A stretch of 64,000 bases of DNA from Nipponacmea schrenckii. Taxonomy: Eukaryota > Mollusca > Gastropoda > Lottiidae. The first letter of the stretch is position 1. Each line of letters begins with the position of its first letter. This document shows positions 22,236 to 37,300 of the stretch, piece by piece. The notes under the pieces are model-generated. The model was given only the letters and a program-made list of their open reading frames with translations. It ran no database searches and had not been told where the DNA came from. The DNA lies in assembly GCA_030562195.1 (NCBI GenBank), contig JAUJPP010000003.1:35904602-35968601 (forward strand), given 5' to 3'. The position numbers and the translations under genes were made by a program.

Positions 22236-24077
22236 TTATACGCCCACATGAAATGGGGGGCGTATATTGTCGTCACCCACATCCGTCCGTCCGTCGGTCC
22301 GTCCGTCCGTCCGTCCACAATTGCTCGTAAACACTCTACACGGTGTAATTCTTGACGGATTTAGATGAAACTTAATATGAGTGTTTATGATCACGCAAGG
22401 ATGAACCCTATTGGAAATCAGCGAAATCGGAAAAAAAATTAGTATGAGTTCGTGCCCTTGTTCTTGAATGGCTCGTAAACACTCTACAACGTGCGATTCT
22501 TGACCGATTTTGATGAAACTTGGTTTGAGAGTATGTTATTACTCAAGGATAAACCCTATCGAAAATCAGCGAAATCGAAAAACATTTAATATGAGTTATT
22601 GCCCTTGTTCTTGAAAACGCGTTCAATTTTAGCTTGTAAACACTCTTGAGAGAACAATTTTTAATGGATTTTAATGAAACTTGGCCTGAGTATTTGTTAT
22701 CACCCCCTATTGAAAACCAGTCAAATCGATAAAAAATTAATATCAGTTATTACCCTTGTTTTTGAAAATGCGTTCAATTTTTAGCTTGTAAACACTCTAG
22801 AAAGCACAGTTATTGACTGATTTTGACGAAACTTGCTGAAATTGTTTAATATCACCCAAAAATGAACCGTTTTGAAAATAGCACATATCGAAATATATTT
22901 AGTAGGAATTATTGCCCTTGTTCTATAAAATGTGTTGGATTTTTGCCTTGTAAACACTCTAAAAGTCACAGTTCTTGAGCGATTTTGACATAACTTGGCA
23001 TGAGTATTTGTAATCACCTAAGGATGAACCCTATTGAAATTCAGTTAAATCGAAAAATATTTAGTATCAGTTATTGCCCTTGTGTTTGAAAACGCGTTCA
23101 ATTTTAGCTTGTAAGCACTCTAGAAAGAACAATTCTTAATGGATTTTTATAAAACTTGGCTTGAGTATTTGTTTTTACCCAATGATGAACCTTATTGAAA
23201 ATCAAATTCATCGAAATATATTTAGTGTCAGTTATTGACCTTGTGTTTGAAAACGGGTTTATTTTTTTGGCTAATAAACACTCTACAAGGTACAATTCAT
23301 GACCAATGTTGACAAAACTCACTGAAATTGTTGGATATCGCAAGGGATGAGCCTAATTGAAAATTAAAAATATCAAAATATATCTAATATGAATTATTGT
23401 CCTTGTTCTTTTAAACGCGTTCGATTTTTGTCTCGTAAACACTCTACATGGCACAATTCTTGATGGATTTCGATCTTGGTGTGAGAGTGTGTTATAACTC
23501 AAGGATGAACCCTATTGAAAATCAGCGAAATCAAAAAAAATTTTAGTATGAGTTACTGCCCTTGTTCTTGAAAACGCATTCAATTTTAGCTTGTAAACAC
23601 TCTAGAAAGAACAATTTTTAATGGATTTTGATGTAACTTGGCTGGAGTATTTGTTGTCTCCCAAGGATAAACCCTATTGAAAATCAGTTAAATCGAAAAA
23701 TATTTAGTGTCAGTTATTGCGCCTGTTTTCAAAAATGCTTTCAACTTTTGGCTTGTGAACACTCTAAACATTCCTTTTTGACAAAACTCGCTGAAATTGT
23801 TTAATATCAACCAAGGATGAGCCTTATTAAGAATTAAAATATCAAAATATTATTAAGGGTGAACCCTATTGCAAATCATAAAAATACCGAAAAATATTTA
23901 ATGAGTTGTTATTAGGTACAATTCTTGACAGTTTTTAATGAAACTAGAGATCCTAGAAAAAAAATAGGTTGGAAGGTTGAATATTTCATTCCACTTATTG
24001 TAACCTTACTGAAAAGTTTCTATTTGAAATAAATGCTGCCAGTGGGCGTATATTACCTTGCCTGGCAAGCTATCTTT
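22236..24077 (+). repeat. Tandem-module repeat, about 150-170-bp units, full copy
   Basis: Starts 'tatacgcccacatgaaatgg', then a (GTCC)n run at 22283-22318. About ten diverged units follow with 'cttgtaaacactcta', 'attcttgacggattttgatg', 'aaacttgg', 'aaggatgaaccctattgaaa' and 'agttattgcccttgttcttg'. It ends 'ctgccagtgggcgtatatta' and 'ccttgcctggcaagctatct'. The two ends share an inverted 'tacgccca(c)'. Related copies lie at 15737 (inverted) and 60540-61030. The minus-strand frames at 22781-23343 are products of the repeat period. Confidence 0.8.
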
Positions 24078-25191
24078 CCACAAGGTGTCAGTGATGCAGG
24101 TGGGGGGAACGGACAAGGAAAACTTGTCTAGTTGTTCGGATGGGACAATAAACCGAAGCTTAATGTGCTACAGGCTCTGCAAGATCGCTTGACAGTTGGA
24201 AGTCTCAAAAAGAGTAGGCGAATGCATCGTTGCACACTGCATGACGTTGTTGTCTTCACTAGCCCATTGATATATTGGTAATTATCGTACTAAGGATGTT
24301 TCGGGACACAAATTAGGGCAAGTCATTTAATTATCTTATAGATAAAACAATATGATTAGTTTCGACATAGTTTCCAAGATAGCACCTTGATATAGTTCCT
24401 CATTATTGTTAGTAATTGTGTCTTTTGCAACGTTTCTCGTTTCTCAATTTGTATTTTATTAGGTTCTAGAGCTCGTTAGTTCTGTCGTGATGCCATTCTC
24501 TTCCCCTCCAATTCAGAAGTTCATATTGAGAAAAGGGCCTGCAGAAAAATAACAGTAAAAGGGCTGATCTTGTTTTAACGGTGTTCATATGACATCGTCG
24601 TCATAACATCGTCAAAAATTTTCTAGTTGGGTAAGCTCTTCTTTATAGGGCAAATTCGGATATTACTTGATTTGTTTCTTTTCAAATATTTGGAATATTA
24701 GAAACAGTCAGCGTCTAAGTACGGTCAAATGAATTACCATGATTATAAATAAATATAACAATAATGATTCAACTTCATTTTTTTAAAGAATGTTAAAAGC
24801 AGAATAGGCTTAAAATATAAATAGATATTCTTAAAAGTTTCTTAATGTATTTCTTTCATGAATTAAAAAGAATAATATCCAGATTGTGGCTTGAAACAAA
24901 TTATGGTATATCATTAAAATAATACATTCATATTTTTTAAATACTTACAAAGGTGATACTGATAACTTTGAATTTAAGGAGTTCGGCTATGCAATTTTAG
25001 CATTTAGCATGTTTTATGACGGACGATAAATAATTTCAAGTTAATTTAACAGATATAAATCTAGAGATAAACAATTTTAGCATTTAGCATGTTTTATGAC
25101 GGACGATAAATAATTTCAAGTTAATTTAACAGATAGAAATCTAGAGATAAACTATTCACTGTGCAAATATTACGATATGGCGTAGAATACA
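24078..25191. other. 3' flank of PLAC8 copy B, no other gene seen
   Basis: AT-rich spacer. It contains the 76-bp tandem duplication at about 24997-25149. Confidence 0.45.
24997..25149. repeat. 76-bp tandem duplication
   Basis: 'caattttagcatttagcatg' through 'aaatctagagataaa' occurs twice in a row with one or two differences. Confidence 0.85.
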
Positions 25192-26478
25192 TTAAATGTC
25201 CATGTAATAAATTTCTCTCCCCATTTGGCACACAGCGCATGGTTCACAACAAGTCACAGCCACGCAATCCTTGAAGATTGTACCCTGGAAAAGAGATTTT
25301 TTTTTTGAATCAGGTATGGCAATCAAATTTTAGTAATCATATATGTGTTCATATCCAGCGGAGAATTTAATAACCGATATAATACTATTTGAATGGGATA
25401 AATTGGAAAAGCATGTGTGTTTATTAACAAGATCCCACATCAATTAGTTAATCAGAACGTTGCTCATTCACTATAAGATCTATGGAAATGTGGTAATAAA
25501 AGAAATCAGCTATTAGGTGTATTACCTCCTCAAGGTAAATCTTTTTTTAATACTAGTGCCTTAGAATATCTCCGTTATCAACTCTGTCGTAAACAAGAAA
25601 ATATAAACAAGGGAAGCAAATGAAAAAAAAACCCTAACATACCTCGATACCACCCAATGTTCTCAACCGGGTTCTCATGGCTATCAACCCTCCAGGAACA
25701 CAGAAAGGCATAAGCGCACACTCGTCCATTTTATCAGCTAACGAACATACGTAACAGGGGAAACAAAACGCGGTGCATAGAACTGTAACAGATTGACGAA
25801 AGTAAATTAAACAATTTAAAACAACAGGCTTATTGATATTCATTTCTTATACTTGGAACCGATTGTTTCTGCGTAATTGTTAATTCACATAAACAGTCGC
25901 AATACTGAATCGGAATGAATACTCAGCTAAAAATATCAGTAATAAACGATTCAGTGCATTAAGTCTTGAACTTATTTCCGTTCAGTAATAATTTTATTCT
26001 ATCGGTATGGTTTTATGCTATGCTGTGGTTTTTGTTTCAAGCTTAATTGAGAGAGTTTTTCCGTTGCTTTATAATCCTTATCTATTATATCCGTTTTTCA
26101 AAATCTACATCGGTGTACTCTCCCAGTATAATGATTTTAATGAATGTAAGATATATATTTTTGGCATTGTATAATGTTACAATTCGTATAGAAACCATTA
26201 TTTTGGTGTGGTTAGTTGGTGGTAATGGAGAACAATTATCATGTAAATTTGTAAAAAAAGCTATCCAAATATTTAAAACCATCTGGAATATATTTATAAA
26301 ACGTCTTTTTTCAAACGATTAATTTTATATAAAGTTACTTACGCACTTTACAGTCTTCACAACATTCAAATAAGCCAGCATTCCAATCTCTATGCCCTTT
26401 CAGTGGCGTTACCAATACTTTTTCTTTATCGTCTTCTTTTTTTGCGGGTTGGGTAGTGACGACGGTTACTTGCGCCAT
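25192..26478 (-). CDS. PLAC8-family cysteine-rich protein, copy B (3 exons, 122 aa)
   Basis: Exon 1 is 26478-26343, exon 2 is 25782-25643 and exon 3 is 25284-25192 (stop TAA at 25194-25192). Junctions are GTGC|gtaagt, gttacag|TTC, GAG|gtatgt and ttccag|GGT; phases agree (136+140+93 nt = 123 codons). The protein starts MAQVTVVTTQPAKK, has a charged KKEDDKEK stretch absent from copy A, then HRDWNAGLFECCEDC, LLCTAFCFPCYVC, the PLAC8 hallmark CALMPFCVPGGLIAMRTRLR, and CVAVTCCEPCAVCQMGRE near the end. PLAC8 proteins are small Cys-rich proteins usually at membranes; a specific role cannot be read here. Exons 2 and 3 have exactly the lengths of copy A, and both genes lie on the same strand, so this is a tandem paralogue pair. 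Confidence 0.92.
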
Positions 26479-29400
26479 TGTCTTATTTGTGGTGATATCT
26501 CTTGATATTTAAAAGAGGAAAAAATAAAACATTGATTTTAAGAGCCGTATATCGAACTAAGATAATCTCAACGTAGCAAAAAATGATTCTAAAAATTCAA
26601 AATTCAGTAAATGATTTAGTTTACATACCAAGTGCTTACGGCCAATTCCACACACTGTATGGTCTTATCTGGCTATCTGAAATACTTAAATATATTTTTT
26701 GTGCATGTCAGGTCGTGTTTAATCCTGTAAGTAAGGACAAAAACAAGTAAAAAAAAAAAATGACGTTCCTAAATCAATTAATAATATTTGCCTAATTTTC
26801 AATAAAAAATTCCCTTGTAATAATGTATCATTATAAAGAGATTTCGGGCCATTAATGTTCGGTTGTCTAATATTTCCTGTGTGATTTTCAAAAGGAAAGA
26901 CATATCAATTGAATTTCATTATTATTCATAGTTTAATCATAAAACTGTAATAGATCTATGGTTTAATCAAATTAAAAACGACTTGGTGACAATTTTAAAG
27001 TCGCTTATCATACTTTGTTGATATAGTTATTATGACTGATGGTGACAAATTACTTTGGCAAATTATACACATTTACTAGATCTTTCTCAAAGATGCTGTT
27101 ATTGTTACATGTACAATGGTTCCAACTAGAACAAGATTTCTAACAATAATTGTGGGTATCCCCTTTAAATACTGAGTTATTGTTGATAACATTATGCTAA
27201 GCGCCTTGACAACTGAATAATTCATTGAACATGGTTCTCTTTGTTAAAGTAAACGCTTTCATTCAAGTTCGGTTCTCCGAAAACCACAAATCTTGAATTG
27301 AGCTTAACAACAACTATCAATAGAAAAATGACGAATATTATAGTGAATTTTCGGCAACCCAAAGAAAAAATGTTTGGTATAATAATATATTTAAAAATGT
27401 AACTGCATTCGCTTAATAATAAATACTTATCTGAAGAAAGGCACTTTATGTAAAAATAATATTTTCTGTTCCGTATAATACAATAATATTGATAACAATT
27501 AGATGTACTATAATAAATATGTTGCGATATGCCATATTTTCATGCATATGTAACTGGAAATCAGTCAATGGATTATAAAATTTTCTTGTTGTGGACTTAA
27601 GACTTTCTTGGTTGTCAAAGATTGTTAATTATAGGCTATATGGTTGAGGATGCAATGTTTAGATTTATGAAAGAAGGACTGCAAGACTGAACAATATCTT
27701 CTTTAACAATTAGGGAATTTTTCAATTGTATTATTGTGGATGTCTTCTAATTGAAGGCGAAATGGCTGAAATACCTTGATTGTATTTATCAGTATTTGAT
27801 GTTAGAACTGCCGAGGGGTTTAAAATTGTTACATATTGCACGACAAAATTCATGAAGATTAACAAAGCAAGACTAGCTAACCAGTAAATACGTTCAAACG
27901 AACGTATTGTACAATTTACAAGAAAAGATTATAAAAACCATTCTAATGTTACGTAAATCTTGGACACCCATGTAAAAGATTCGAAACGATTAGGAAATTT
28001 TATTGGGAAGTGTTAATAAGAAGTGGCACAATATAGCTCATAGAGTGAATCTTCATGTCTGAAACGATATATCTGTGAACAATTACGGATCATCACGAAA
28101 ATCGATTACATTTTGTAGGCTTAAAAAACTCGTTTGTAGTTTAAAGACTTTGAATTCATTAATACTCTAAACAATTTACTGACTGTAACTATGCATAAGT
28201 TTCAAAGATATTTATAATGTTATATCTTATATGATTTGGTCATAATTTATTAATCTAAATTTGTCAAGGGCAATAACCCAAAAACTAAAATAAAATCATT
28301 GTTCTCATATTTGATCAAGATTTTATAAACATATTTAAATGCAAACCATGTTCCACGTTTAGATATAATTGTAGCCTCTATCGTGTATATAAATCACAAG
28401 CTAATTGGTTTACCAAATCAATCAATAACTTAAAAAGTTCATCAGATTAATAAAAAATTGAACTCTAGATTTAATATATATATACATGAATACCAAGTTT
28501 CATCAAGATCAGCCCCAATCACATCAACATGCAGCCCCTATCGTGTGACAAGGACCAGGTCAATCGGCAAAATTCTTCAATATATAATTGTGGGTGTATA
28601 AAAATCATGGTACTAACAATCTAAACCCCATAGGGAAACTTGAAATCCAAAATAGCAGTTTGGCAATACATTATATGCAGCAAATGATTTATTCTTGTGT
28701 GGAATTATGTAACTTTTTACATAAAAAAATTCAAAGATTTTTACCTAAAATAATTCAAAGATTTTTACATTCGAAATTTTATATAAAATTTGGAATCAAT
28801 AAAAAAATAAAAAAAAACTCCAAAAAATATTTTTTAACAAGTGAACAACTAACCAACTTCTTCATACCCAATGGTGTAGTATAATTTCCAAGATCAACAT
28901 CAACATCTGAAGAATGTAAGCATTTTCAAGGTTATTTAGTTTGCTTTAGAAAAAGTATAACATGTTCCTATAACTTCATAGTAATATACCAGAAAAATAT
29001 ATATTTTCAGTGTCGTAGTTAAAATTGTTTATTCATAGCACTACTAGCTCAAAGCATATCAAACTACCAGAAAAGAAGATGTGTACTAATAACAGAAATA
29101 CATAGATATATTTAACAATATCTGGGGCACATGAATGGCTTTTGTCGCAAATATTTGCGTCGCAGACTAGAGTCTTGCTTCCACTAACCGGCTGCGGGCG
29201 CATGAGGTGTCTCCAATCCGTCGTTTTCCGCTATGTCGATACACACGTAATGATTGAAGTGAAAATCAGTCAAATAAAGTCATCATACAGATACGATGGA
29301 AAGTGATTATCCCTGTACCCTGTTATATTCATACCCTACAATACACGCTCACGCTTGTCCATAATTCTGAATGGTTTAAACCCAATGTGTATTTTGATAA

Positions 29401-31317
29401 CCTAACTGAACTATTAATAAAGGATGAAATATCTCTCACAAAACTTTTCAATATACTTTATATTTTATACTTCTACTTTCCTTTGGTTTCTAATCCGTCT
29501 AAGATGACGACATAAAGTTTCAATACTATTTTCTGGTATAAATTTGCAGGGAACTAGTTGAATTTTTGTCCATGAATTTAATTATATTAAAGACTATGCT
29601 ATTTATATTTGACCGCTACCGCAGGCGTGTTTGTTATATTTTCTTAACTATCTTAGTTTATTAACTCTTCCTTTTCTTGCAGAAAGCTTGCATTACATGC
29701 TGTGTCTGTAATGCTATAAAAATGGAAAACATCCTTTCTCCTCCATTAAGGATAAAAATGAATTGAAATGGATGGAATTACGTCCTACTCTTCTGAACCT
29801 GATGGGCTAATTAAGACGCAATGCCATACAGTTTGCAATGGGGGGGGGGGGGAGATTTTTGCCAGGACAGCGGCCATTAATGATAAAAAGGATAATCATT
29901 AGAAATAGAGAAACGATTTATTCGAGTTCTTTAAGTAAGTGCACAACGTTGTACTTAATTATTCTATAAACAGTTGATAAGGACAACAAGGTTGTTTATG
30001 TATCATAAACAAGATAAAAGACATGCACAAAAGCAAGTTATTGCTTGGAGATTTAATACAATTTGGAAGGTTCTCAAACACAAATATGCACGTTTAGAGA
30101 TCCCCTAACAGTAGATAATCCAAAATAAATAACCTATAGTCATTTATACATAAATATGCATTTCAATTGATTTTTCTCGGAGAATTAAGAAAATTCACCA
30201 CTGTAGACTGTAGTACACAAAGAACATTAAACTTGATACCAAATTTTATTAGAAATGCCACACAATGAAAAGTAGCCTTAGCTTGTGCAGAAATAAGGGG
30301 TCGTCTTTTTAAAATTTTGTCACGTGATATTATATGTTCAGTTTGCTTGTTTAATAGACATTTTTCATTACATTACTAACATACATACATTCATACACAT
30401 TGGCTAGTTCGATGCATTGGCAGTTCTTTACTTCGATAACCAAACAACTATGATCATAGTCATGCTCAAAATGAACCATCTGTATCTGCCAGTCGTAAAA
30501 TCTCCTTCAATAACACCACATTTAGTCGAGAAATATGAAGAGATTTAGAAGCTCGTGTTAAAGATCAGATTGCGTTCAAGTAAATAAAAGAAAGTTTTAA
30601 ACGATATTTGTGTATTAAGTTTTAAAACATTTCAAAGGAAAGTGCTTTCTGCTTTTTTGCCTGACTATATGTATATATTTCAAAGGCTATATGCAAATTA
30701 TTGTGACAGCACCATAATGTTTTGGGGATATTTGGCCAAGATAACAAATCCTTTTACTTCTATGTATTATCTTTAAATAAACTACAGCACGAAATAGTGA
30801 GGTGTACTTTTCGTATACATGGTTTATTTAATTAGAGAAAACCTTAAAACTGTTTTCCACCACACCTAAGCCGAGTTAACACTGGGTCAAACTTGGGATT
30901 ATCCCAGTAAATTTGACATTTGTTATGATAAGTTTAATGTTGATATAAACATGATGAAACAATTTTCTTGACGTCTCCCCTTTTATTTATAAAATGCATA
31001 TATAGTCTTTTAAGTATTTATTTAGGAATATCTCGTACCTGTTCCTTTTAAATAAAATAAAATTCACGACCCACTCAACAAAGGATAACAATTTAATAAG
31101 TTTATGTTAAAAATATGCTGGTGGTTACAACCATAAGGATTTTTAGAATACGGATAACTTATCATTTTATGAGCTTATCTAAATGTTAATTTCAAACTCT
31201 TTTAGATTTGAATTTTATGAGAAATATATATAAGACTATGTCCGTTAATATTTAAAAGTCAACAAAGTAAGTAAGGTAAAGACTTTGTTTTTGTCAATAT
31301 TGAAGGAAATTGATTCC
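26479..31317. other. Intergenic region between PLAC8 copy B and the Kazal gene
   Basis: No host gene recognised in 4.8 kb. The frames at 26047-26322 (overlapping PLAC8 intron 1), 28588-28884 and 29303-29515 are AT-biased and without domains. A G13 run lies at about 29840-29852. A decayed repeat lies at 28255-28570. Confidence 0.45.
28255..28570 (+). repeat. Decayed fragment of the tandem-module repeat
   Basis: 'caagggcaataacccaaaaa', 'tgtagcctctatcgtg', 'taccaagtttcatcaagatc' match the modules at 15780-16641. Confidence 0.65.
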
Positions 31318-31326
31318 TATATAAAG
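31318..31326 (+). promoter_or_regulatory. TATA box of the Kazal gene
   Basis: TATATAAAG ends 45 bp before the ATG at 31371, leaving room for a start site near 31348-31355 and a short 5' leader. It is the only good TATA match close to this start. Confidence 0.6.
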
Positions 31327-31370
31327 TGAAGAAAGATTTTAGTATTCAGTTTTGGATATTTATTTCGATC

Positions 31371-34300
31371 ATGAAGGGCTTGATTATCTTTGTGGTCTTC
31401 GCTTCGGGTAAGTAATATTATATTTTGGTACATTAAAGCATAATAAAAGGATTGAATATCGTCACAGATAAATTACAAAAAGAGGACTACTTAGATAGCA
31501 CTCAGATATCCAGAATATTTATCCAAGTGTCGATATGCGATGAAATTCATATTTTAATTAAAGGTCTCTGGTATTTGCACAAAAGCGCTTAATAAGATAT
31601 ATATATATATTCCCTCCATTTGAGATATCACCTCTAACTTTCCACTACATGTATATACAGGGGCAGTAGCCAAAATTATCATTATCAAAAATATCGTAAA
31701 TTATAGCTGAAAATATTTCTAGATTATGTTATTTACATGCATTTTTCTACTTGATCAAAATGAATTTTTTAGTTAAAACTGGAACCTTCAAAATCGTTAA
31801 TTAAACAGTTTAATCTTGTTTTGGTGTTTGGCCTTATTATTGTTTATAATTGTTTGGATCATTATTATCAGTTGAAACATTCAGAATCAGCAGGAGACAT
31901 AATTCTCTTCTATTTCACATTTATTTTAAAATTAGTTTAAAAGTTAACAGTCGTTTTGTCAACCTACATAACAGAATGTCCCTTTAAAGTAACATTCTAC
32001 TTTAAAATGAGTTGAGCACTGATATATATTAGTGCATATCTGGCATAAAAGGTCACTTTGCCTTGTAAAAGTTTATCGCTTATTATGGGACAACTGGTTA
32101 AAAAAAAGCAGATTGTGGATATTTTGGAATTTGATTGTCTTTACAAACATTCTATGTGCCTATTAACTTAGAGTTCTTCATTTTGTTCTTAGCCAAGGCA
32201 TGTTTCCATGCAATTTATACATTAGACGTAGCATACTTACTTACATAAATGCACATCTGTTGCTAATTGTACGATTAACTTCACCTGTTTCAATTGTCAT
32301 ATCGCTCAAAGCTTAGAGCTTACAAAATTATATTCTACAGAGAAGTGTATTTTTTTCGACAATTATAAATACCATGTTCTCCGTGAAAAAGTAAAACCAC
32401 ATTGTGAATGAGGAAATATTTTTAACGGTTTATATCAACTCATTCAAAAGAAAGTGGGTGTTTCGAGTGTGCATTAAAAATATTTATTTGTTGAGACATG
32501 CAACATTTTACAAATACTCAAAAGTAAACCAATTATATTTTAAGAATGAGCTAATTGGCGAAAGAAGGAGAAATGAAGTAACTATGTAGGAGGAAGCTCA
32601 TATCACGATCTTTGTACATTCTTAGTAACAGTTAATTAAGATTAAATGGAATAGAAAAATTACTTATCATTATATGGATGTCACAACAATTATACGAATA
32701 ACATCAACCATAGAAAGAAACGCTTAAAAAACGTGTTGCTTTACTTGCTATCAACATGCAGTTAACATACGCAACAATAAAAGCAACTTTTATATGGTTA
32801 TTAGAGTGATATAATGGAATAAATAATAAAATGACACTGCGGCCAACAGTGGTCTTTAAAATCCCAGATAAATCTTCTATGATTTTTAGAAAAAAAACGC
32901 ATCACAAAAGGAGTTTGCCCCAAAAGAGAAGGTTAACCGTATAAAAACCGGTTGGAAAGTACATCATTGAAATTGTAGAGAGGAAAGTCAATAAATGACA
33001 AATCGTGCCTACAAAACTAAGTCATTTCTGAGTTCGGGGACAGTGAGCAGGACCAGATGTGATTCCGAGTCTCGATGCAATTTCCTCATATTGTAGACAA
33101 GTCCCATTTTCACACATCTAATTTACAAAACCAAATGATGAAAATCGATCGAAAACTGCTTGTGTACGCGGTGATTACTCCATGAGTAAATCAACGTGCT
33201 CTCATACGTGAATATAAGTGTTCTGACTAAGGGGCGTATCCACAAACTTAGACATTTCAGCCAGCGACCAGTGAACTAGACACTCTATTTGAATAGTTCT
33301 TCGGAAATATGTAAGACGGTAATTAACAGTAAACTTTAGTTTCTTAATCTGTTCTTGGTGCATTGTTCATTTCAGTTGGAGCTAATCCTCTGTGTCCATG
33401 TCCTTTGAACTATGAACCTATTTGTGGTGTTGATGGTAAAACGTACAATAATGAATGTCATCTACAATGTGTGTAAGTATTATGACAAATTTTATTCGCT
33501 ATTTTCATTGCATATCCCTCCATCATTCATTATACGGATTTTTTTTAGACCTCCAAATAATAATGCAATGAAATTGAATATTTATGTTTTTGTGTGAATA
33601 TTTTTTATCAGATATGACAAAACACAAACACGCCACTTTTTTAACAGTTGGGGTACATGGGTGATGAAAATGCTGTATTTAAGGAATAGAACGTTTAACA
33701 AGAAAGTTTCTCACTGTAGTTTAATTTATAAAACAGCTTTTAAATTCAAAAGTCAGTGTAAATATACATACAAATTTGTTTCTTTTATACTTCATTTCAG
33801 TGGAGTTGTCAAGAAATCTGATGGAGAATGTCCAATTTGTGCTTGTCAGTTGATACATGAACCAGTTTGTGGTGTTGATGGTAAAACATATAGTAATCAA
33901 TGTGAACTGAACTGTTTGTAAGTTTTCTTATTTTCTTATTTGTAATGACACAATAATTAACTCAAAAGTCACTATTTCTTGATAACGTATTTGGTTGATG
34001 AAAAATTAAACAGATGAAACAAAAAATATAACTATTTCAGTGGAGTTGCCAAAAAATCTGATGGAGAATGTCCAATTTGTGCTTGTCAGTTGATACATGA
34101 ACCAGTTTGTGGTGTTGATGGTAAAACATATAGTAACCAATGTGAACTGAGTTGTTTGTAAGTTTTTATATTTTCTTAGAGTTGTCTGTTGTAATGACGT
34201 AATATTAAGTCAAAATTCATCCAAAGTGATTATTTTTTGATAACGTATTTGTTTGGTTTTTTTTTTTTTTTTCATTTTTTTAATGCAAGCAAAACAAATC

Positions 34301-37300
34301 AATTGTTATAGCTCTATACAGTTTACAAATAATAGTAACAAACATCTATAATAAACACATATATACATAAATATACAGGAATGTATACATACACAAAAGG
34401 TTGTCTGCTCAAGAATGTGTTTTCTCACTTTAAAGGATTTAAATAAATATTTTCCAAGGTTGATGATTTTTTTCTTGTTGATGTTAGTCAAAATGCATTT
34501 AATTTTGTATAAAGAGGGGAATGACCAGAAGTGACGATGGAAATATTTGCGTCGAAGGTCAATATATGCTGGGCAGCACCTAAGAAAGTGGTATTCATCT
34601 TCAATAGCATTTGATAAACAACATTTGCATATTCTATTGAAAGTTTAAGGACTCCACATCGTTATTTACATATTGTATTTTGGTATTTCAAGTCGATAGG
34701 CGAGTTAAGATATGTTTCTGATTCAAATGTGCTTTTGTATATTTTATAAAATTTGAGTTTATTGGATTCACTCAGCGATGAGTGCCATTCCCGAAAGAAT
34801 TGATCGCGGATACGTTTTACAATTAACCTGATTTGCTGGCCATCGACAAGATAAGTATTGTGTAATAGGTATGTAAAGCCAGTTGTGTTTAGTAATTTCC
34901 GAAGTTCACCCGCCCAATTAGATTTACCCTTATCGTTATCGTTGCATAAAGTTATGTACGTATAAAATATTAAGGAATTTGGGGAACAGATAATTTTGTA
35001 CCAATACTTCACAAGTCTAATTTTACGAGTTGTGATAATGCATATCTTAAGAAGTCATTTTGTACCATCTCAATGTTTTTGCCTTAATGAAACACCCCAT
35101 ACTTCACATGCATAATTTAGGACCGATGCTACCAATGACTGAAATACGTAGCACTTTTAACATTTAAAGTAAATTTCTTTGTTAATGCCAAGAATGAACA
35201 AATAGCCCTTTTGCCCTGTGACGCGATTCGACTTTCAGCTGTGAATTTACCGTTTTAAAACATCAGTACACCAAAATAAACATATTGATTTATAATTTCT
35301 AGTGGTTTTCCTCCCAACGACCAAACATAATTTAAGTTAGCAGGCATTCGACCCCTGTGAAATATGACAATTTTTGACTTATCCGAGTTGATCTCTAGGT
35401 CCCATTTAGAACAAAGGTCTTCAAATTTGACTAATAGGGTTTGTAGAGACTCTGGGGTTTGAGCGTAAAGAGAAGTATCATCATCATAAGTAGTGAATAT
35501 ATAATGAGGTCACAAAGTTTGGCGTAATGATGATCATAGTTTGACAAGAATTACCGAAGGTCATTAATAAAGAGAAGAAACAGTAACGGTGATAGCGGTT
35601 CACCTTGTTTAACACCCGCAAGCTTTGACATTTTTCCGATAGATTTCCTTTGAATTTAACTACGTTGTAGGCTCGTTCATACACCGATTTGGCCATATTT
35701 GTTAATTTATTACTAACCCCGACTGTGTTCAGTTTCAGTAGCAGGAGGTTTCCGGAGATCAATAAAGGCGTGATAAAATTTGGTTTAGTTGTCAATGGTT
35801 GATAAGGCCACTTAGAATAAAGAGGGCATCAACGGTACTTTTACCTGATCTAAAACCAAATTGTGTTTCGTCAAGGATCTCTTTTGAGTCACACCACTTA
35901 CACAAACGAGTGTTTAGAATTGTAGAAAATATTTTCGCAAAATTTGGCATAACTGAAATGCGTCTATAGTTATCGGGTAGGTCAAGGTCACCCTTTTTAG
36001 GCACTGGAACCCTAAACGCTATTACACCAATATTCGGGGTAGTGACCACTGTCATATATTTGGTTAAATACGGATTCTAGGAGAGGTAACTGTGTGTTTT
36101 TACTGTCAATAAAAAATTCACTACATATTTGATCAATACCACTGCTTTTATTCCGCTTTAATTTGTTGACTGCTTGTACAATTTCTCCCTGAGTAATAGG
36201 GGTATCTAATATTGTATCACATGACCCGGTTGTATTAAGGAGGGGTGCTATAGATAGATTTAAAATGTGTGTAGAAGTCACTTGCTGAAAGATGTGTATT
36301 CACAGTTTTGTTCCTACCGTTTTCCCTTTTCAATTGACTCCATAATAATTTAGGTTCACTTACACATAATTTACATAATTTTGTTCCAATAGCGCTATTA
36401 AATTTGTATTTGGCATTACGTTTGACACGCCACTTTTTTAACAGTTGGGGTACATGGGTGATGAATATGCTGTATTTAAGGAATAGAACGTTTAACAAGA
36501 AAGTTTCTCACTGTAGTTTAATTTATAAAACAGCTTTTAAATTCAAAAGTCAGTGTAAATATACATACAAATTTGTTTCTTTTATACTTCATTTCAGTGG
36601 AGTTGTCAAGAAATCTGATGGAGAATGTCCAATTTGTGCTTGTCAGTTGATACATGAACCAGTTTGTGGTGTTGATGGTAAAACATATAGTAACCAATGT
36701 GAACTGAGTTGTTTGTAAGTTTTTATATTTTCTTAGAGTTGTCTGTTGTAATGACGTAATATTAAGTCAAAATTCATCCAAAGTGATTATTTTTTGATAA
36801 CGTATTTGTTTGGTTTTTTTTTTTTCATTTTTTTAATGCAAGCAAAACAAATCAATTGTTATAGCTCTATACAGTTTACAAATAATAGTAACAAACATCT
36901 ATAATAAACACATATATACATAAATATACAGGAATATATACATACACAAAAGACCCATTAGGTTGTCTGCTCAAGAATGTGTTTTCTCACTTTAAAGGAT
37001 TTAAATAAATATTTTCCAAGGTTGATGATTTTTTTCTTGTTGATGTTAGTCAAAATGCATTTCATTTTGTATAAAGAGGGGAATGACCAGAAGTGACGAT
37101 GGGAATATTTGCGTCGAAGGTCAATATATGCTGGGCAGCACCTAAGAAAGTGGTATTCATCTTCAATAGCATTTGATAAACAACATTTGCATATTCTATT
37201 GAAAGTTTAAGGACTCCACATCGTTATTTACATATTGTATTTTGGTATTTCAAGTCGATAGGCGAGTTAAGATATGTTTCTGATTCAAATGTGCTTTTGT

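Noticed and set aside
29140..29260. GC-richer patch resembling a tRNA-derived SINE head
   Set aside because: I could not fit A and B box promoter motifs or a cloverleaf to it.
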